Below are positions 50,545 through 58,923 of a stretch of DNA of 64,000 nucleotides, one piece after another. Below the pieces are notes generated by a model that ran no database searches, had not been told where the DNA came from, and saw only the letters and a list, made by a program, of their open reading frames with translations. A program made the translations under genes and the position numbers. Source of the DNA: Solimonas fluminis (GTDB lineage: Bacteria > Pseudomonadota > Gammaproteobacteria > Nevskiales > Nevskiaceae); the NCBI RefSeq assembly GCF_002930645.1, contig NZ_PSNW01000005.1, forward strand, positions 1 to 64,000. The letters are read 5' to 3'. The stretch's first letter is position 1. Each line of letters starts with the position of its first letter.

Positions 50545-52410
50545 TCAGAGACCCTGGCGCGTGATTTCGGACGGATCCAGCAGCGGCAGCTGTACCGAGC
50601 CGCCCACCGTCAGCGCCGGCACCAGCAGGTCGCGCGACCAGGTCACCGGGAACTGCATGTGGAAGCCGTAGATCAGCAGCGCCAGTTCGTCGCCTTCGCC
50701 CAGGCGCTCGGCGATGCCGGTCATCTCGCCCGCATGCTCGCCGAAGCCGCGCACCGGCGTGAGCTGGTCGTCCACCAGGTCCCAGCGCGTGCTGCCGGCC
50801 TTGCGGTGGCCGATGCCCAGGAACAGGATCGGGTCGCAGGCGCCGATGCCCAGGGGCAGCGTGCACTCGTCCAGGCCCAGGCCGCCGGGCGCTGCAAGGT
50901 TCAGCGACATCGTCGGGATGCCGGCCAGCACGGCGCCGCCTGCCGGCGCGGTATACAGCGGCTGCGTCGCCAGCAGGGCCTCGCGGGCACCATTGCCGAG
51001 CACCGCGCCGACCACGCCCAGCGCCGAGTTGAACTGCGGGATGGAATCGTCGATCTCGAAGCTCGTGCCGCCGCGGCGCACCTTGCGCACGGTGATGGCA
51101 TCGTCCGCGGCCAGGCTCAGGCAGATGTCCTTGCCGATCGGCATCGCCGCGTCCACCGCGCCGCGCTTGCCCTGCAGCTTCTCCTCGAACCAGGCGAACT
51201 GCATGTCGTCCAGCGCCAGCGAGCCGCAACTGCGGGCGCCGCCGGCATCCTGGAAGCCCGGCAGCGTCAGCGCGGCATAGAACGGATCCAGCGCCGCCTC
51301 CAGGTTGCTGCCCGGGGGAAGCGGCACGGTAGACACGCTCAGCGGCAGGATGTGGCCGCTCTCATGGGTGAGCAGGCGTACGTCGCCGCCGCGTGCCTTC
51401 AGGCACTCGTAGTTTTCCAGGCCGTTGTTGAAGTTGAACAGCGTGTCGCGGAAGCCCTGGGTGATCAGCGCGTCGATCTTGGCGAAGGGACGCGGCGCCA
51501 CTTCCAGCGGATCGGGCTGGGCCAGCATGAAGCTCTGCGGGCCGGCCGGCTGGCCGTCGCAGAAGTAGGACACGCTGTGGTACTTGAAGAAGTTGTTGCC
51601 GCTCTCGGAGAAGCTGTTGCTGACCACCGCGCCGGTCAGGATCTCGAAGATGGCATTGTCCTGGCGGGTGCCGCCGCGCTCCAGGATGTCGAGCAGGCTG
51701 TTGAGCAGGACCAGCGGGTCCGGCGCGCCGCCACCCAGCAGCGTGCCCAGCAAGGGCAGCTCCGGCGCGGAGGTCAGCAGCAGGCCCCAGCCCGACTTCA
51801 CCACGTTGTTGGGATTCAGCGAGTAGACCAGGTCATGCGGCGTGATGTCCGGGGCGATCACGCGCAGGCGCTGCTCCGGATCGGTGCCGGCCAGCAGGAA
51901 CTGGTACATGCCGCCGTAGGAGCCGCCGTAGCTGCCCACCACCATGCGGCCATCGCCATGGCGGCGCAGGCCCTCGAGGTCCTCGGCCCAGTCGAGGATG
52001 CCGACCAGGTCCTGCCCCTCGAAGTCGGGCGACATCACGCGCACCTTGCCGCTGGACTCGCCGTTGCCGCGCTCGTCGATGGAGATGACGTAGTAGCCGG
52101 CGTCGCGCAGGCGCTGCTGGAAGCCGCTGGGCTCGATGTTGCGGCTGCCGCCATAGCCATGTCCCTGCAGCACCAGGGGGTAGGTCCTGCCCTTCTCCAG
52201 CTGCGTCGGCTCCATCACCTGGATCACCATGGTGTCGCCGGTCTTCTCCACCGGGACCTCCTGGCGGTAGACCTCGCCGGCACGGCTCTCGACCACCGGG
52301 TTCGTCGTCAGTCCGCCGCCGCCGCCGCTGCCGGCCACCTCGTCGCTGGACCCGCAGGCCGACAGGAACAGGATCGCCGCCCCAACCAGGGCTCCTCGCA
52401 TCGCTTTCAT
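50545..52410 (-). CDS. Secreted X-Pro dipeptidyl-peptidase / CocE-like lipoprotein
   Basis: A 621-residue lipoprotein with signal ILFLSAC (lipobox). The alpha/beta hydrolase core has YPLVLQGHGYGG, YVISIDERGNGESSG, the nucleophile in VGSYGGSYGGMYQF and a candidate catalytic His in THESGHIL. The C-terminal part is beta-rich, as in the S15/CocE/NonD family. The substrate could be peptides or esters. ATG 52410 follows GAGAGGACT. It is divergent from the TauD-type gene and ends in a strong terminator. Confidence 0.87.
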   Translation of the reverse strand: MKAMRGALVGAAILFLSACGSSDEVAGSGGGGGLTTNPVVESRAGEVYRQEVPVEKTGDTMVIQVMEPTQLEKGRTYPLVLQGHGYGGSRNIEPSGFQQRLRDAGYYVISIDERGNGESSGKVRVMSPDFEGQDLVGILDWAEDLEGLRRHGDGRMVVGSYGGSYGGMYQFLLAGTDPEQRLRVIAPDITPHDLVYSLNPNNVVKSGWGLLLTSAPELPLLGTLLGGGAPDPLVLLNSLLDILERGGTRQDNAIFEILTGAVVSNSFSESGNNFFKYHSVSYFCDGQPAGPQSFMLAQPDPLEVAPRPFAKIDALITQGFRDTLFNFNNGLENYECLKARGGDVRLLTHESGHILPLSVSTVPLPPGSNLEAALDPFYAALTLPGFQDAGGARSCGSLALDDMQFAWFEEKLQGKRGAVDAAMPIGKDICLSLAADDAITVRKVRRGGTSFEIDDSIPQFNSALGVVGAVLGNGAREALLATQPLYTAPAGGAVLAGIPTMSLNLAAPGGLGLDECTLPLGIGACDPILFLGIGHRKAGSTRWDLVDDQLTPVRGFGEHAGEMTGIAERLGEGDELALLIYGFHMQFPVTWSRDLLVPALTVGGSVQLPLLDPSEITRQGL

Positions 52411-52609
52411 ATGAGTCCTCTCCTCAGAGGGACGGCTCGGCCCGGGGGGCGGCCGTTCTGCTTGTGAATATCCGCTGACGGGTATACGCGGCAGACAGGG
52501 CCTTGTCCATGGCCGAACCGGGCGAAAGCGGGGGTAGGGTATGGATTTCCCTGACCGGCGCTGGCCCCGGCGGGCCATAATCCGCGCACCAACCAGGCAA
52601 GGACGTCGG

Positions 52610-53677
52610 ATGTACAAGTCGCTCAGAGCCCAGACCCTCCACTACTTCGCCCGTCCGCACGAGGGCATGCCGGACGGCCCGGTGGATTCACCGGCGGGCT
52701 GGCGCGGCGCCACCCTGCGCGAGCGCAGCGACTGGCAGTACCGCCTGGACCCGGCCGACGTCGAGGAATGCCGCGCCGCCGTCCGCCACGCCGAGGCCGG
52801 CGGCAAGCCGATGGCCGAGATGACCCGGGAGGACTTCCCGCTGCCGGGCCTGGCGGCGCGCATCGACATCTGGCGCCACGACATCCGCCACGGCCGCGGC
52901 TTCGTGCTGCTGCGCGGCCTGCCGGTGGCGCAGTGGACCGAGGCGCAGAGCGCGCTGTTCTACTGGGGCTTCGGCCATCACTTGGGCATCCCCGGCGCGC
53001 AGAACCCGCAGGGCGACCTGCTGGGCCACGTGCGCGACCAGCGCACCGGCGGCGACATCCGCTACTACCGCACCAACAAGGCCCTGGCGCCGCATTGCGA
53101 CACCGCCGACGTGGTCGGCCTGCTGTGCCTGAAGACGGCGAAGAGCGGCGGCCTGTCGCGCATCGCCAGCTCCGTGGCGGTCTACAACGAGCTGCTGCGC
53201 CGCAAGCCGCAGCTGGTGCCGCGGCTGTTCGAGCCGATGTGGTTCGACACCAAGGGCGAGGGCGGCATCCCCGCCTACCCCATCGCGCCCTGCCGCTATG
53301 CCGGCGGCGAGCTGCGCAGCTTCTGGCAGAGCGACTACTACCGCAGCGTGGGGCACCTGCCCCACGTGCCCAGGCTGAGCGCGGCCGAGCACGAGCTGCT
53401 GGATACCTACGACGAGATCGCCTCCGACCCGGAGTTCTGCCTGGACATGGACCTGCAGCCGGGCGACATCCAGCTGATCTCCAACCACACGATCCTGCAC
53501 GCCCGCACCGGCTTCGAGGACTGGCCCGACCCGGACCAGCGCCGCCACCTGCTGCGGCTATGGCTGACGCTGCCGGAATCGCCGCCCCTGAAGCTGCAGC
53601 TGCTGCGCGGCGCCAGCTGGATCCGCAATACCGCGACGGCGGCGCGGGAGCTGCTGAGGGCCAAGCGCGCCGTCTGA
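52610..53677 (+). CDS. TauD/TfdA-family Fe(II)/2-oxoglutarate dioxygenase
   Basis: A 355-residue oxygenase. The iron triad begins with APHCDTADVVGLLC (HxD), and the distal His is in LISNHTILHARTGF with the 2-oxoglutarate Arg following in DQRRHLLRLWL. The N-terminal GFVLLRGLPVAQWTEAQ is typical of the TauD/TfdA fold. ATG 52610 is the start. Substrate is not indicated: no sulfur or herbicide genes are next to it. Its end is 6 bases from the convergent small gene. Confidence 0.88.
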   Translation: MYKSLRAQTLHYFARPHEGMPDGPVDSPAGWRGATLRERSDWQYRLDPADVEECRAAVRHAEAGGKPMAEMTREDFPLPGLAARIDIWRHDIRHGRGFVLLRGLPVAQWTEAQSALFYWGFGHHLGIPGAQNPQGDLLGHVRDQRTGGDIRYYRTNKALAPHCDTADVVGLLCLKTAKSGGLSRIASSVAVYNELLRRKPQLVPRLFEPMWFDTKGEGGIPAYPIAPCRYAGGELRSFWQSDYYRSVGHLPHVPRLSAAEHELLDTYDEIASDPEFCLDMDLQPGDIQLISNHTILHARTGFEDWPDPDQRRHLLRLWLTLPESPPLKLQLLRGASWIRNTATAARELLRAKRAV

Positions 53678-53683
53678 GCTTCC

Positions 53684-53953
53684 TCAGGAACGCAGGGCGT
53701 CCCGGATGCGGCCATAGCCCTCGCGCAGGCTGTCCGCCAGCAGCCCGGCTGCCGCCTCGGCCTCCCGGCGCACATCGGCGCCCGCGACCGCGGCCCGTTC
53801 CAGGTGGGCTTTCATCTGGTCCAGCCCTGCATCGAGCTCGGCCAGGCGATCCCGCGCCTCTTCCTTCAGCAGGTGCGCCTGCAGGCCGATCTCGTCGCGC
53901 AGCAGGCGCACCAGCTGGGCATTGTTGTGCAGGGCGGTTTCGATCTGGGACAT
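53684..53953 (-). CDS. Small coiled-coil protein
   Basis: An 89-residue, nearly all-helical protein rich in Ala, Leu, Arg and Glu (LVRLLRDEIGLQAHLLKEEARDRLAELDAGLDQMKAHLERA), with heptad-like spacing and no membrane segment. Several Glu/Arg pairs suggest a coiled coil. No family is recognised. It could be a chromosome- or envelope-associated helper, but nothing in the context assigns a role. Confidence 0.65.
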   Translation of the reverse strand: MSQIETALHNNAQLVRLLRDEIGLQAHLLKEEARDRLAELDAGLDQMKAHLERAAVAGADVRREAEAAAGLLADSLREGYGRIRDALRS

Positions 53954-54099
53954 GGGTGGCTCCGGTCTGGGGTGTGCCGCCAGTGTCGGGCAACCCGGCC
54001 ATGCCGGCATTGAGCCAGGTCAATGCCGGCGATGCGCTGACATCCCTCCACGATTCAACGATACTCCGCAGCCATCGCCGCTACCCTGCAGAGCCGCCC

Positions 54100-54582
54100 A
54101 TGCCCTCCTTCGACATCGTCTCCGAAGTCGACAAGCACGAACTGACCAATGCCCTGGACCAGGCGCGGCGCGACCTGGACAACCGCTACGACCTGCGCGG
54201 CACCAATGCCCGCATCGAGCAGGACGAGTTCGTCATCACGCTGTTCTCGGCCAACGAATTCCAGCTCAAGCAGCTGCTCGAGATCCTGCACCGGCGCCTG
54301 GCGGCGCGGCATATCGACCTGCGCAGCGTGGAGGAAGGCAAGGTGGAAACCAACCTCGCCGAGGCCCGCCAGAAGGTCACGATCAAGCAGGGCATCGAGC
54401 AGGCCCAGGCCAAGAAGCTGGTGGCGAAGATCAAGGAGTCCAAGCTCAAGGTGGACACCCAGATCACCGGCGACAAGCTGCGCGTGGTCGGCAAGAAGCG
54501 CGACGACCTGCAGACGGTCATCGCCCTGCTGCGCAAGGCCGATACCGAACTGCCCCTGCAGTTCGAGAATTTCAGGGATTGA
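54100..54582 (+). CDS. yajQ: YajQ family nucleotide-binding protein
   Basis: A 160-residue protein beginning PSFDIVSEVDKHELTNALDQA and ending TELPLQFENFRD, the conserved YajQ ends. In Xanthomonas a YajQ protein binds c-di-GMP and acts with a transcription factor. The diguanylate cyclase at 12922-14127 shows c-di-GMP is made here. ATG 54100 is the start. A hairpin follows at 54588-54612. Confidence 0.95.
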   Translation: MPSFDIVSEVDKHELTNALDQARRDLDNRYDLRGTNARIEQDEFVITLFSANEFQLKQLLEILHRRLAARHIDLRSVEEGKVETNLAEARQKVTIKQGIEQAQAKKLVAKIKESKLKVDTQITGDKLRVVGKKRDDLQTVIALLRKADTELPLQFENFRD

Positions 54583-54587
54583 GAAGG

Positions 54588-54612
54588 GGCCGGCGCCGCA
54601 GCGGCGCCGGCC
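54588..54612 (+). terminator. GC-rich hairpin after yajQ
   Basis: GGCCGGCGCCG and CGGCGCCGGCC pair perfectly across a 3-base centre 5 bases after the yajQ stop. No T-run follows. It separates yajQ from the convergent hydrolase gene. Confidence 0.5.
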
Positions 54613-54624
54613 TGTCGCTTGCGG

Positions 54625-55533
54625 CTACGCCGCGCGCGCGGCGTTGGCGCTGATCAGTTCCGCCCAGCGCGGCATCAGCGGCAGCGCGAAGTCGTGCCCC
54701 ATGCCGGGGATCAGCTCCAGCTTCGCCCCGCGGATCAGCCGCGCGCTGCGCTGGCCGCAGGCCGGCCGCAGCAGCGGGTCCGCCAGACCGTGCACCACCT
54801 GGGTCGGCGCCACGATCTTCGGCAGCAGCGGCTCGATGCTGCCGGTGGCGACGATGGCATGCACCTGGCGCGCGTGGCCGGCGGGCCGGAAGGCGCGGTC
54901 GTAGGCGCGGCCCACCAGGCGCACGCGATAGTCCAGCGGCGTGGGGTAACCCGGGCTGCCCACACGCCGCAGCATGGCGGTGGAACGGCGGATCACGTCC
55001 TCGCGCGTCCGCGGCCGCGGCCCGATGCCGGCCATGCGCCACAGCACGTCGAAACGCGCCGCCGGCAGCCGCGGGTCATTGGTGCTGGACATGATCGAGG
55101 ACAGGCTCAGCACGCGCTCCGGGTAACGGGCGGCGACGATCTGGCTGATCATGCCTCCCATCGACACGCCCACCAGGTGCGCCCGGGTGATGCCCAGCGC
55201 GTCGAGCAGGCCCACGGCGTCGTCGGCCATGTCATGAAGGCTGTAGTTGGCCTGGGCGGGCCGGCCGAAGCGGCTCAGCAGCCAGTCGCGCGGCAGGTTG
55301 GCGGCGATGCCGCGATCGGCGTCGCCGGACAGCCCGGCGTCGCGGTTGTCGAAACGGATCAGGCGGAAGCCACGCAGCACCAGCCGCTCGCAGAGCGCGT
55401 CAGGCCAGTGGATGAGCTGGCCGCCGAGTCCCATGACCAGGAGCATCGGTTCGCCGTCCTGCGGTCCCGCCTGCTCCCAACTGAGTTGCAGCCCATTGAC
55501 GCAGGCGCTGCCGGCGGACCAGCACAGTTTCAT
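54625..55533 (-). CDS. Alpha/beta hydrolase
   Basis: A 302-residue hydrolase: LVMGLGGQLIHWPDALCERL (oxyanion), RFDNRDAGLSG, nucleophile elbow LVGVSMGGMISQIVAARYPERV, VVHGLADPLLRP with the Asp and GMGHDFALPLMPRW with the His. The arrangement is that of proline-iminopeptidase/epoxide-hydrolase-like and aclacinomycin-methylesterase-like enzymes. ATG 55533 is chosen because the protein aligns from here, though the ribosome site is weak. The substrate is not identifiable. Confidence 0.87.
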   Translation of the reverse strand: MKLCWSAGSACVNGLQLSWEQAGPQDGEPMLLVMGLGGQLIHWPDALCERLVLRGFRLIRFDNRDAGLSGDADRGIAANLPRDWLLSRFGRPAQANYSLHDMADDAVGLLDALGITRAHLVGVSMGGMISQIVAARYPERVLSLSSIMSSTNDPRLPAARFDVLWRMAGIGPRPRTREDVIRRSTAMLRRVGSPGYPTPLDYRVRLVGRAYDRAFRPAGHARQVHAIVATGSIEPLLPKIVAPTQVVHGLADPLLRPACGQRSARLIRGAKLELIPGMGHDFALPLMPRWAELISANAARAA

Positions 55534-55649
55534 TTCAGTTTCGTGTCCTTCCCGTGAATTTTTCGGGGAACGGACAGTAGCAAATCGGTGGCGGCCGAAC
55601 ATGACAGCCGACGAACGGTACCCGCACCGACGCGAAGGGTCGGCAGGCC

Positions 55650-56555
55650 CTAGCGCAGGTTGGTGACGCCCGCCGCGACGTGGCCGGTCGGCGCTGCCAG
55701 CGCCGCCGATTCGCAATGCGTGATCTGGTCGTCGAAGAAGAAGTCCGGACCGAATTCGCGCAGGAACGGCCCCTTGGAGAGGCCGCCGAGGAACATGGCC
55801 TCGTCGATGGCGATGCCCCAGTCCATCAGCGTGCGGATCGCACGCTCGTGGGCCGGCGCGCTGCGCGCGGTCACCAGCGCCGTGCGCAGGCGGATCGGCA
55901 CCGCCTCCGCGGCCGCGGCCTGCAGGCGCTGCAGCGCCACCAGCAGCGGCTTGAACGGACCGGCCGGCAAGGGCCGCGCGGCGTGGGTGCGCTCATGGTT
56001 CTGGAAGGCGTCGAGGCCGTTGGCCTGGAACACGCGCTCCGCCTCGTCGGAGAACAGCACGGCGTCGCCGTCGAAGGCGATGCGCAGTTCGCCGGGATGC
56101 CGGTCCGCCTCCACCACCGAGCTGCTGAACACGCGCGCCGCCGGGAACCCGGCGTTGAGCGCCGCGCCCACGTCCTCGGCATGGGCGGACAGGAACAGCT
56201 GCGCGCCCAGCGGCTTCAGGTAATGCCAGGGCGGCTGGCCGCGGGTGAAGACCCCGCGCTCCAGTTGCAGGCCCGCGGCCTTGGCCGAGCGGAACACGCG
56301 CAGGCCGGAGACCGGATCGTTGCGCGACAGGATCACCACTTCCACGCGGTGCTGGCCGTCGCCGTTGAAGGCCAGCAGCTTGCGCACCAGCGGGAAGGCC
56401 ACGCCGGCTCGCGCCGGCTGGTCCAGCCGCTGCAGCTGCAGGCGCGTGTAGGCGGCATCGCCCTGCTCGTCGAACAGGCGGTTCTCCTCCTCGAAGTCGA
56501 ACAGTGCGCGCGAGGACAGCGCGACCACCAGCTTGTCGTCGAGCGTGACGCCCAT
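55650..56555 (-). CDS. 5'-nucleotidase (cytosolic NT5C1-like family)
   Basis: A 301-residue member of the PF06189 5'-nucleotidase family, which hydrolyses nucleoside monophosphates. It shows VVALSSRALFDFEEENRLFDEQGDAAYTRLQ near the start, VEVVILSRNDPVSGLRVFRSAKAAGLQLERGVFTRG, ELRIAFDGDAVLFSDEAERVF with the catalytic Asp pair, and TALVTARSAPAHERAIRTL. A late FGPDFFFDDQITHCE carries acidic residues. It starts 7 bases after the kinase gene and closes the three-gene operon. Confidence 0.9.
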   Translation of the reverse strand: MGVTLDDKLVVALSSRALFDFEEENRLFDEQGDAAYTRLQLQRLDQPARAGVAFPLVRKLLAFNGDGQHRVEVVILSRNDPVSGLRVFRSAKAAGLQLERGVFTRGQPPWHYLKPLGAQLFLSAHAEDVGAALNAGFPAARVFSSSVVEADRHPGELRIAFDGDAVLFSDEAERVFQANGLDAFQNHERTHAARPLPAGPFKPLLVALQRLQAAAAEAVPIRLRTALVTARSAPAHERAIRTLMDWGIAIDEAMFLGGLSKGPFLREFGPDFFFDDQITHCESAALAAPTGHVAAGVTNLR

Positions 56556-56562
56556 GGGTTTC

Positions 56563-57705
56563 CTATGCGAACAGCAGGGCTAGCGATGCCAGCAGGCCGG
56601 CCGCGCCTATGGCAATGGCCAGGCGCAGGTCGGCGTCGCGCCACAGGCGATCCGGTCCCTGCGGCGGGCGCGGGCCCGGCTGCCCCGGGCGCTGCGCCGG
56701 ATCGGTGGCGACACAGCGGTACAGCGCGGTGACGGAGTCGAAGTCCGGCGACAGCGGCCAATAGGCGTCCACGCCGGTGACCGCGCCGGGAACGGCGGCG
56801 ACGCTGGCGGCGGCCGGCTGCACCGCCTCGGCGACCGGGCGCAGCGGCTCGAAGCCCTTGCGCAGCGTGGTCAGACAGGCGCGCAGGTCGGCGGCCAGTT
56901 CGCGCGCACTCTGGTATCGCACGGCGCTGGCCTTGGCCATGGCGCGTTCGACGATCTGGTCCACCACCTCGGGCACGTCCTGCATCAGCGTGCTCGGCGG
57001 CGGCGGGGAATGCACGGCGATCTTGTGCCAGAGCTGGCGGGTGTCGGGCGCGTCGAAGGCCGGGTGGCCGACCAGCATCTCGTAGATCACCGAGCCCAGC
57101 GAGAAGATGTCGGAGCGGTGATCCGTGGGGCGGCCCACCACCTGCTCCGGCGACATGTAGCGCGGCGTGCCGAACACCACGACGCGTCCGGCGCCCTGGC
57201 CCTGGGCGGGCAGCTGCGGCTGGCGCAGGCTGGCGATGCCGAAGTCCATGATCTTGGCGTGGCCGCTGCGCGACAGCATGATGTTGGCAGGCTTGATGTC
57301 GCGGTGCTCCACGCCGTGGTCGTGCGCGAAGGCCAGGCCCTCGGCAATCTCGGCAGCCAGCGTCAGCACCTCGCGCAGCGACAGCCGCGACTGCGCCAGG
57401 CGCTGGCGCAGGTCGATGCCCGGCAGCAATTCCATCGCCATGTAGGCGAGGTCGCCCTCGCGGCCGAAATCGTAGACGGTGACGATGGCGGCATGCGCCA
57501 GGCGCGCGGCGGCGCGCGCCTCCTCGGCGAAGCGTGTTTCGTAGGCCTGGCGCTGCGCCGCGTCGCCCGGCAGCAGGATGGTCTTGACCGCCACCGTGCG
57601 GTCCAGCAGCGGGTCGCGGGCCTCGTAGACCACGCCCATGGCGCCACGGCCCAGTTCGCGGACGACCTGGTAGCGGCCCAGCTGTGCGATCGGGGCGCCG
57701 GTCAT
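56563..57705 (-). CDS. Serine/threonine protein kinase, tail-anchored
   Basis: A 380-residue Hanks-type kinase. It has the glycine loop GRGAMG (19-24), Lys41 in VAVKT, catalytic loop HRDIKPAN (134-141), DFG (154-156) and activation segment GTPRYMSPEQ. All look active. A Pro/Ala linker leads to a single C-terminal helix (about 361-379), so the kinase faces the cytoplasm. It overlaps the upstream cyclase-like/PEGA gene by four bases and is followed at 7 bases by the 5'-nucleotidase gene. Confidence 0.94.
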   Translation of the reverse strand: MTGAPIAQLGRYQVVRELGRGAMGVVYEARDPLLDRTVAVKTILLPGDAAQRQAYETRFAEEARAAARLAHAAIVTVYDFGREGDLAYMAMELLPGIDLRQRLAQSRLSLREVLTLAAEIAEGLAFAHDHGVEHRDIKPANIMLSRSGHAKIMDFGIASLRQPQLPAQGQGAGRVVVFGTPRYMSPEQVVGRPTDHRSDIFSLGSVIYEMLVGHPAFDAPDTRQLWHKIAVHSPPPPSTLMQDVPEVVDQIVERAMAKASAVRYQSARELAADLRACLTTLRKGFEPLRPVAEAVQPAAASVAAVPGAVTGVDAYWPLSPDFDSVTALYRCVATDPAQRPGQPGPRPPQGPDRLWRDADLRLAIAIGAAGLLASLALLFA

Positions 57706-58778
57706 CGCTTGCCCTTCTTCTTGGCGGGTGCCGGGGGCTCTGGCGGTTTCTCCTCCACGAACCGGTACTTCACGCGCAGCTGCTGGCCGGGCTTGGGCGA
57801 CAGCTTTACCGACAACGGCGGATAGGGATCCAGCCGCACTTCCAACTGGTAGTCGGCCAGCGGCTCCAGCTGCAGCTTTTCCAGCCCCGGGATCAGGCCC
57901 CGCGACTCGCCGTCGATGAAGACCTCGCCGCCCGGCTGGATGTCGAACAGCAGCGTCGCCTCGGGCAGGAAGTCATGCCGGATCACGTGGCGCTCGCCGG
58001 CTTCCAGGTCCAGCTTGCGGCGCAGCGGCTCCTGCTCGCCATGCCAGATCACGACCCGATGGCTGCCCGGCTTGAGCTTCAGCTCACGCAGCGGCGGCGT
58101 ATCCCCGATCCGCTCGCCGTCGACCTGGACCTCCCCCTGCGGCTCGATCTCCAGGACCAGCACGGCCGGCCGCACCATCAGTTGCCGGCCGCCCAGGGCC
58201 AGCAGCAGCAGGGCCAGCGCAAATCCGCCGGCGATCGCCAGCAGGCCGCGGCGGCGCTGCGCCGGCGTGCGCGGGCCGGGAGCGAACAGTTCCTGCCGGT
58301 ACTTGCCGGGGATCACCCCCGCCGGGGCCAGCAGCGTCGCGCGCTCCGGCGCACGGCCGGCCAGGGCGTCATGGAAGGCACGGGTCACCCGCAGCTCGGC
58401 CTGGGGGGCGAAACCGGCGGCCATCGCCGCCCCGCCGATGCCGTCGCCGATCATGCCGACCACCGCCTCGCCCTCGGCCACCGGCAGCACCGGGCCATGG
58501 TCGATGCCGACATGCAGCGGCAGCTCCTCGGACTCCTGCAGGCAGCGCTCCGCCGCCTCCAGGGCGCCGCGCGGATCGTCGAACACCACCACCAGCAGGC
58601 CATCCGGGCTTTCCAGCACCACGCGGTCGGACAGCGTCAGCCCCTGCAGCGCCCGGCGCGCGCAGGCCACGAGCTGGCCGCGCAGGCGCGCCTGTTCCGG
58701 CGCGGATTGCGCAGCGAATTCGGCCAGATGCAGATACAGCACGCTGGCCAGGACAGGTGGCAGGCTGGAGTCGTTCAT
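57702..58778 (-). CDS. Cyclase-homology and PEGA-domain membrane protein
   Basis: A 358-residue membrane protein. Residues 9-140 resemble a class III nucleotidyl cyclase homology domain (LPLHVGIDHGPVLP, GDGIGGAAMAAGFA, VTRAFHDAL). The first metal-binding Asp position is not an Asp, so it is probably inactive. A helix (177-197) is followed by two PEGA domains (205-270 and 274-340) with GEVQVDGERIG and GEVFIDGESRG, outside the cytoplasm, and a basic tail KKKGKR. It heads a three-gene operon and overlaps the kinase gene by ATGA. It probably senses something at the envelope and passes it to the kinase. Confidence 0.8.
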   Translation of the reverse strand: MNDSSLPPVLASVLYLHLAEFAAQSAPEQARLRGQLVACARRALQGLTLSDRVVLESPDGLLVVVFDDPRGALEAAERCLQESEELPLHVGIDHGPVLPVAEGEAVVGMIGDGIGGAAMAAGFAPQAELRVTRAFHDALAGRAPERATLLAPAGVIPGKYRQELFAPGPRTPAQRRRGLLAIAGGFALALLLLALGGRQLMVRPAVLVLEIEPQGEVQVDGERIGDTPPLRELKLKPGSHRVVIWHGEQEPLRRKLDLEAGERHVIRHDFLPEATLLFDIQPGGEVFIDGESRGLIPGLEKLQLEPLADYQLEVRLDPYPPLSVKLSPKPGQQLRVKYRFVEEKPPEPPAPAKKKGKR

Positions 58779-58923
58779 GGACCTTGGGAATCCCCGGCCC
58801 CGATTCTAGCGGCAGCCGGGCCCGGGGACAGCCGCAATCTGCAATGCCGGCGGATCAGCCGCCGCCGACACCCCTCGTCGGAAAACCTGCCGGGACCGCC
58901 GCCGCAGCCGCTACACTGGCCCC

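Noticed and set aside
57702-58778. Active adenylate cyclase
   Set aside because: The class III fold is visible but the first metal-binding aspartate is missing and the substrate residues are not clear, so activity is unlikely.
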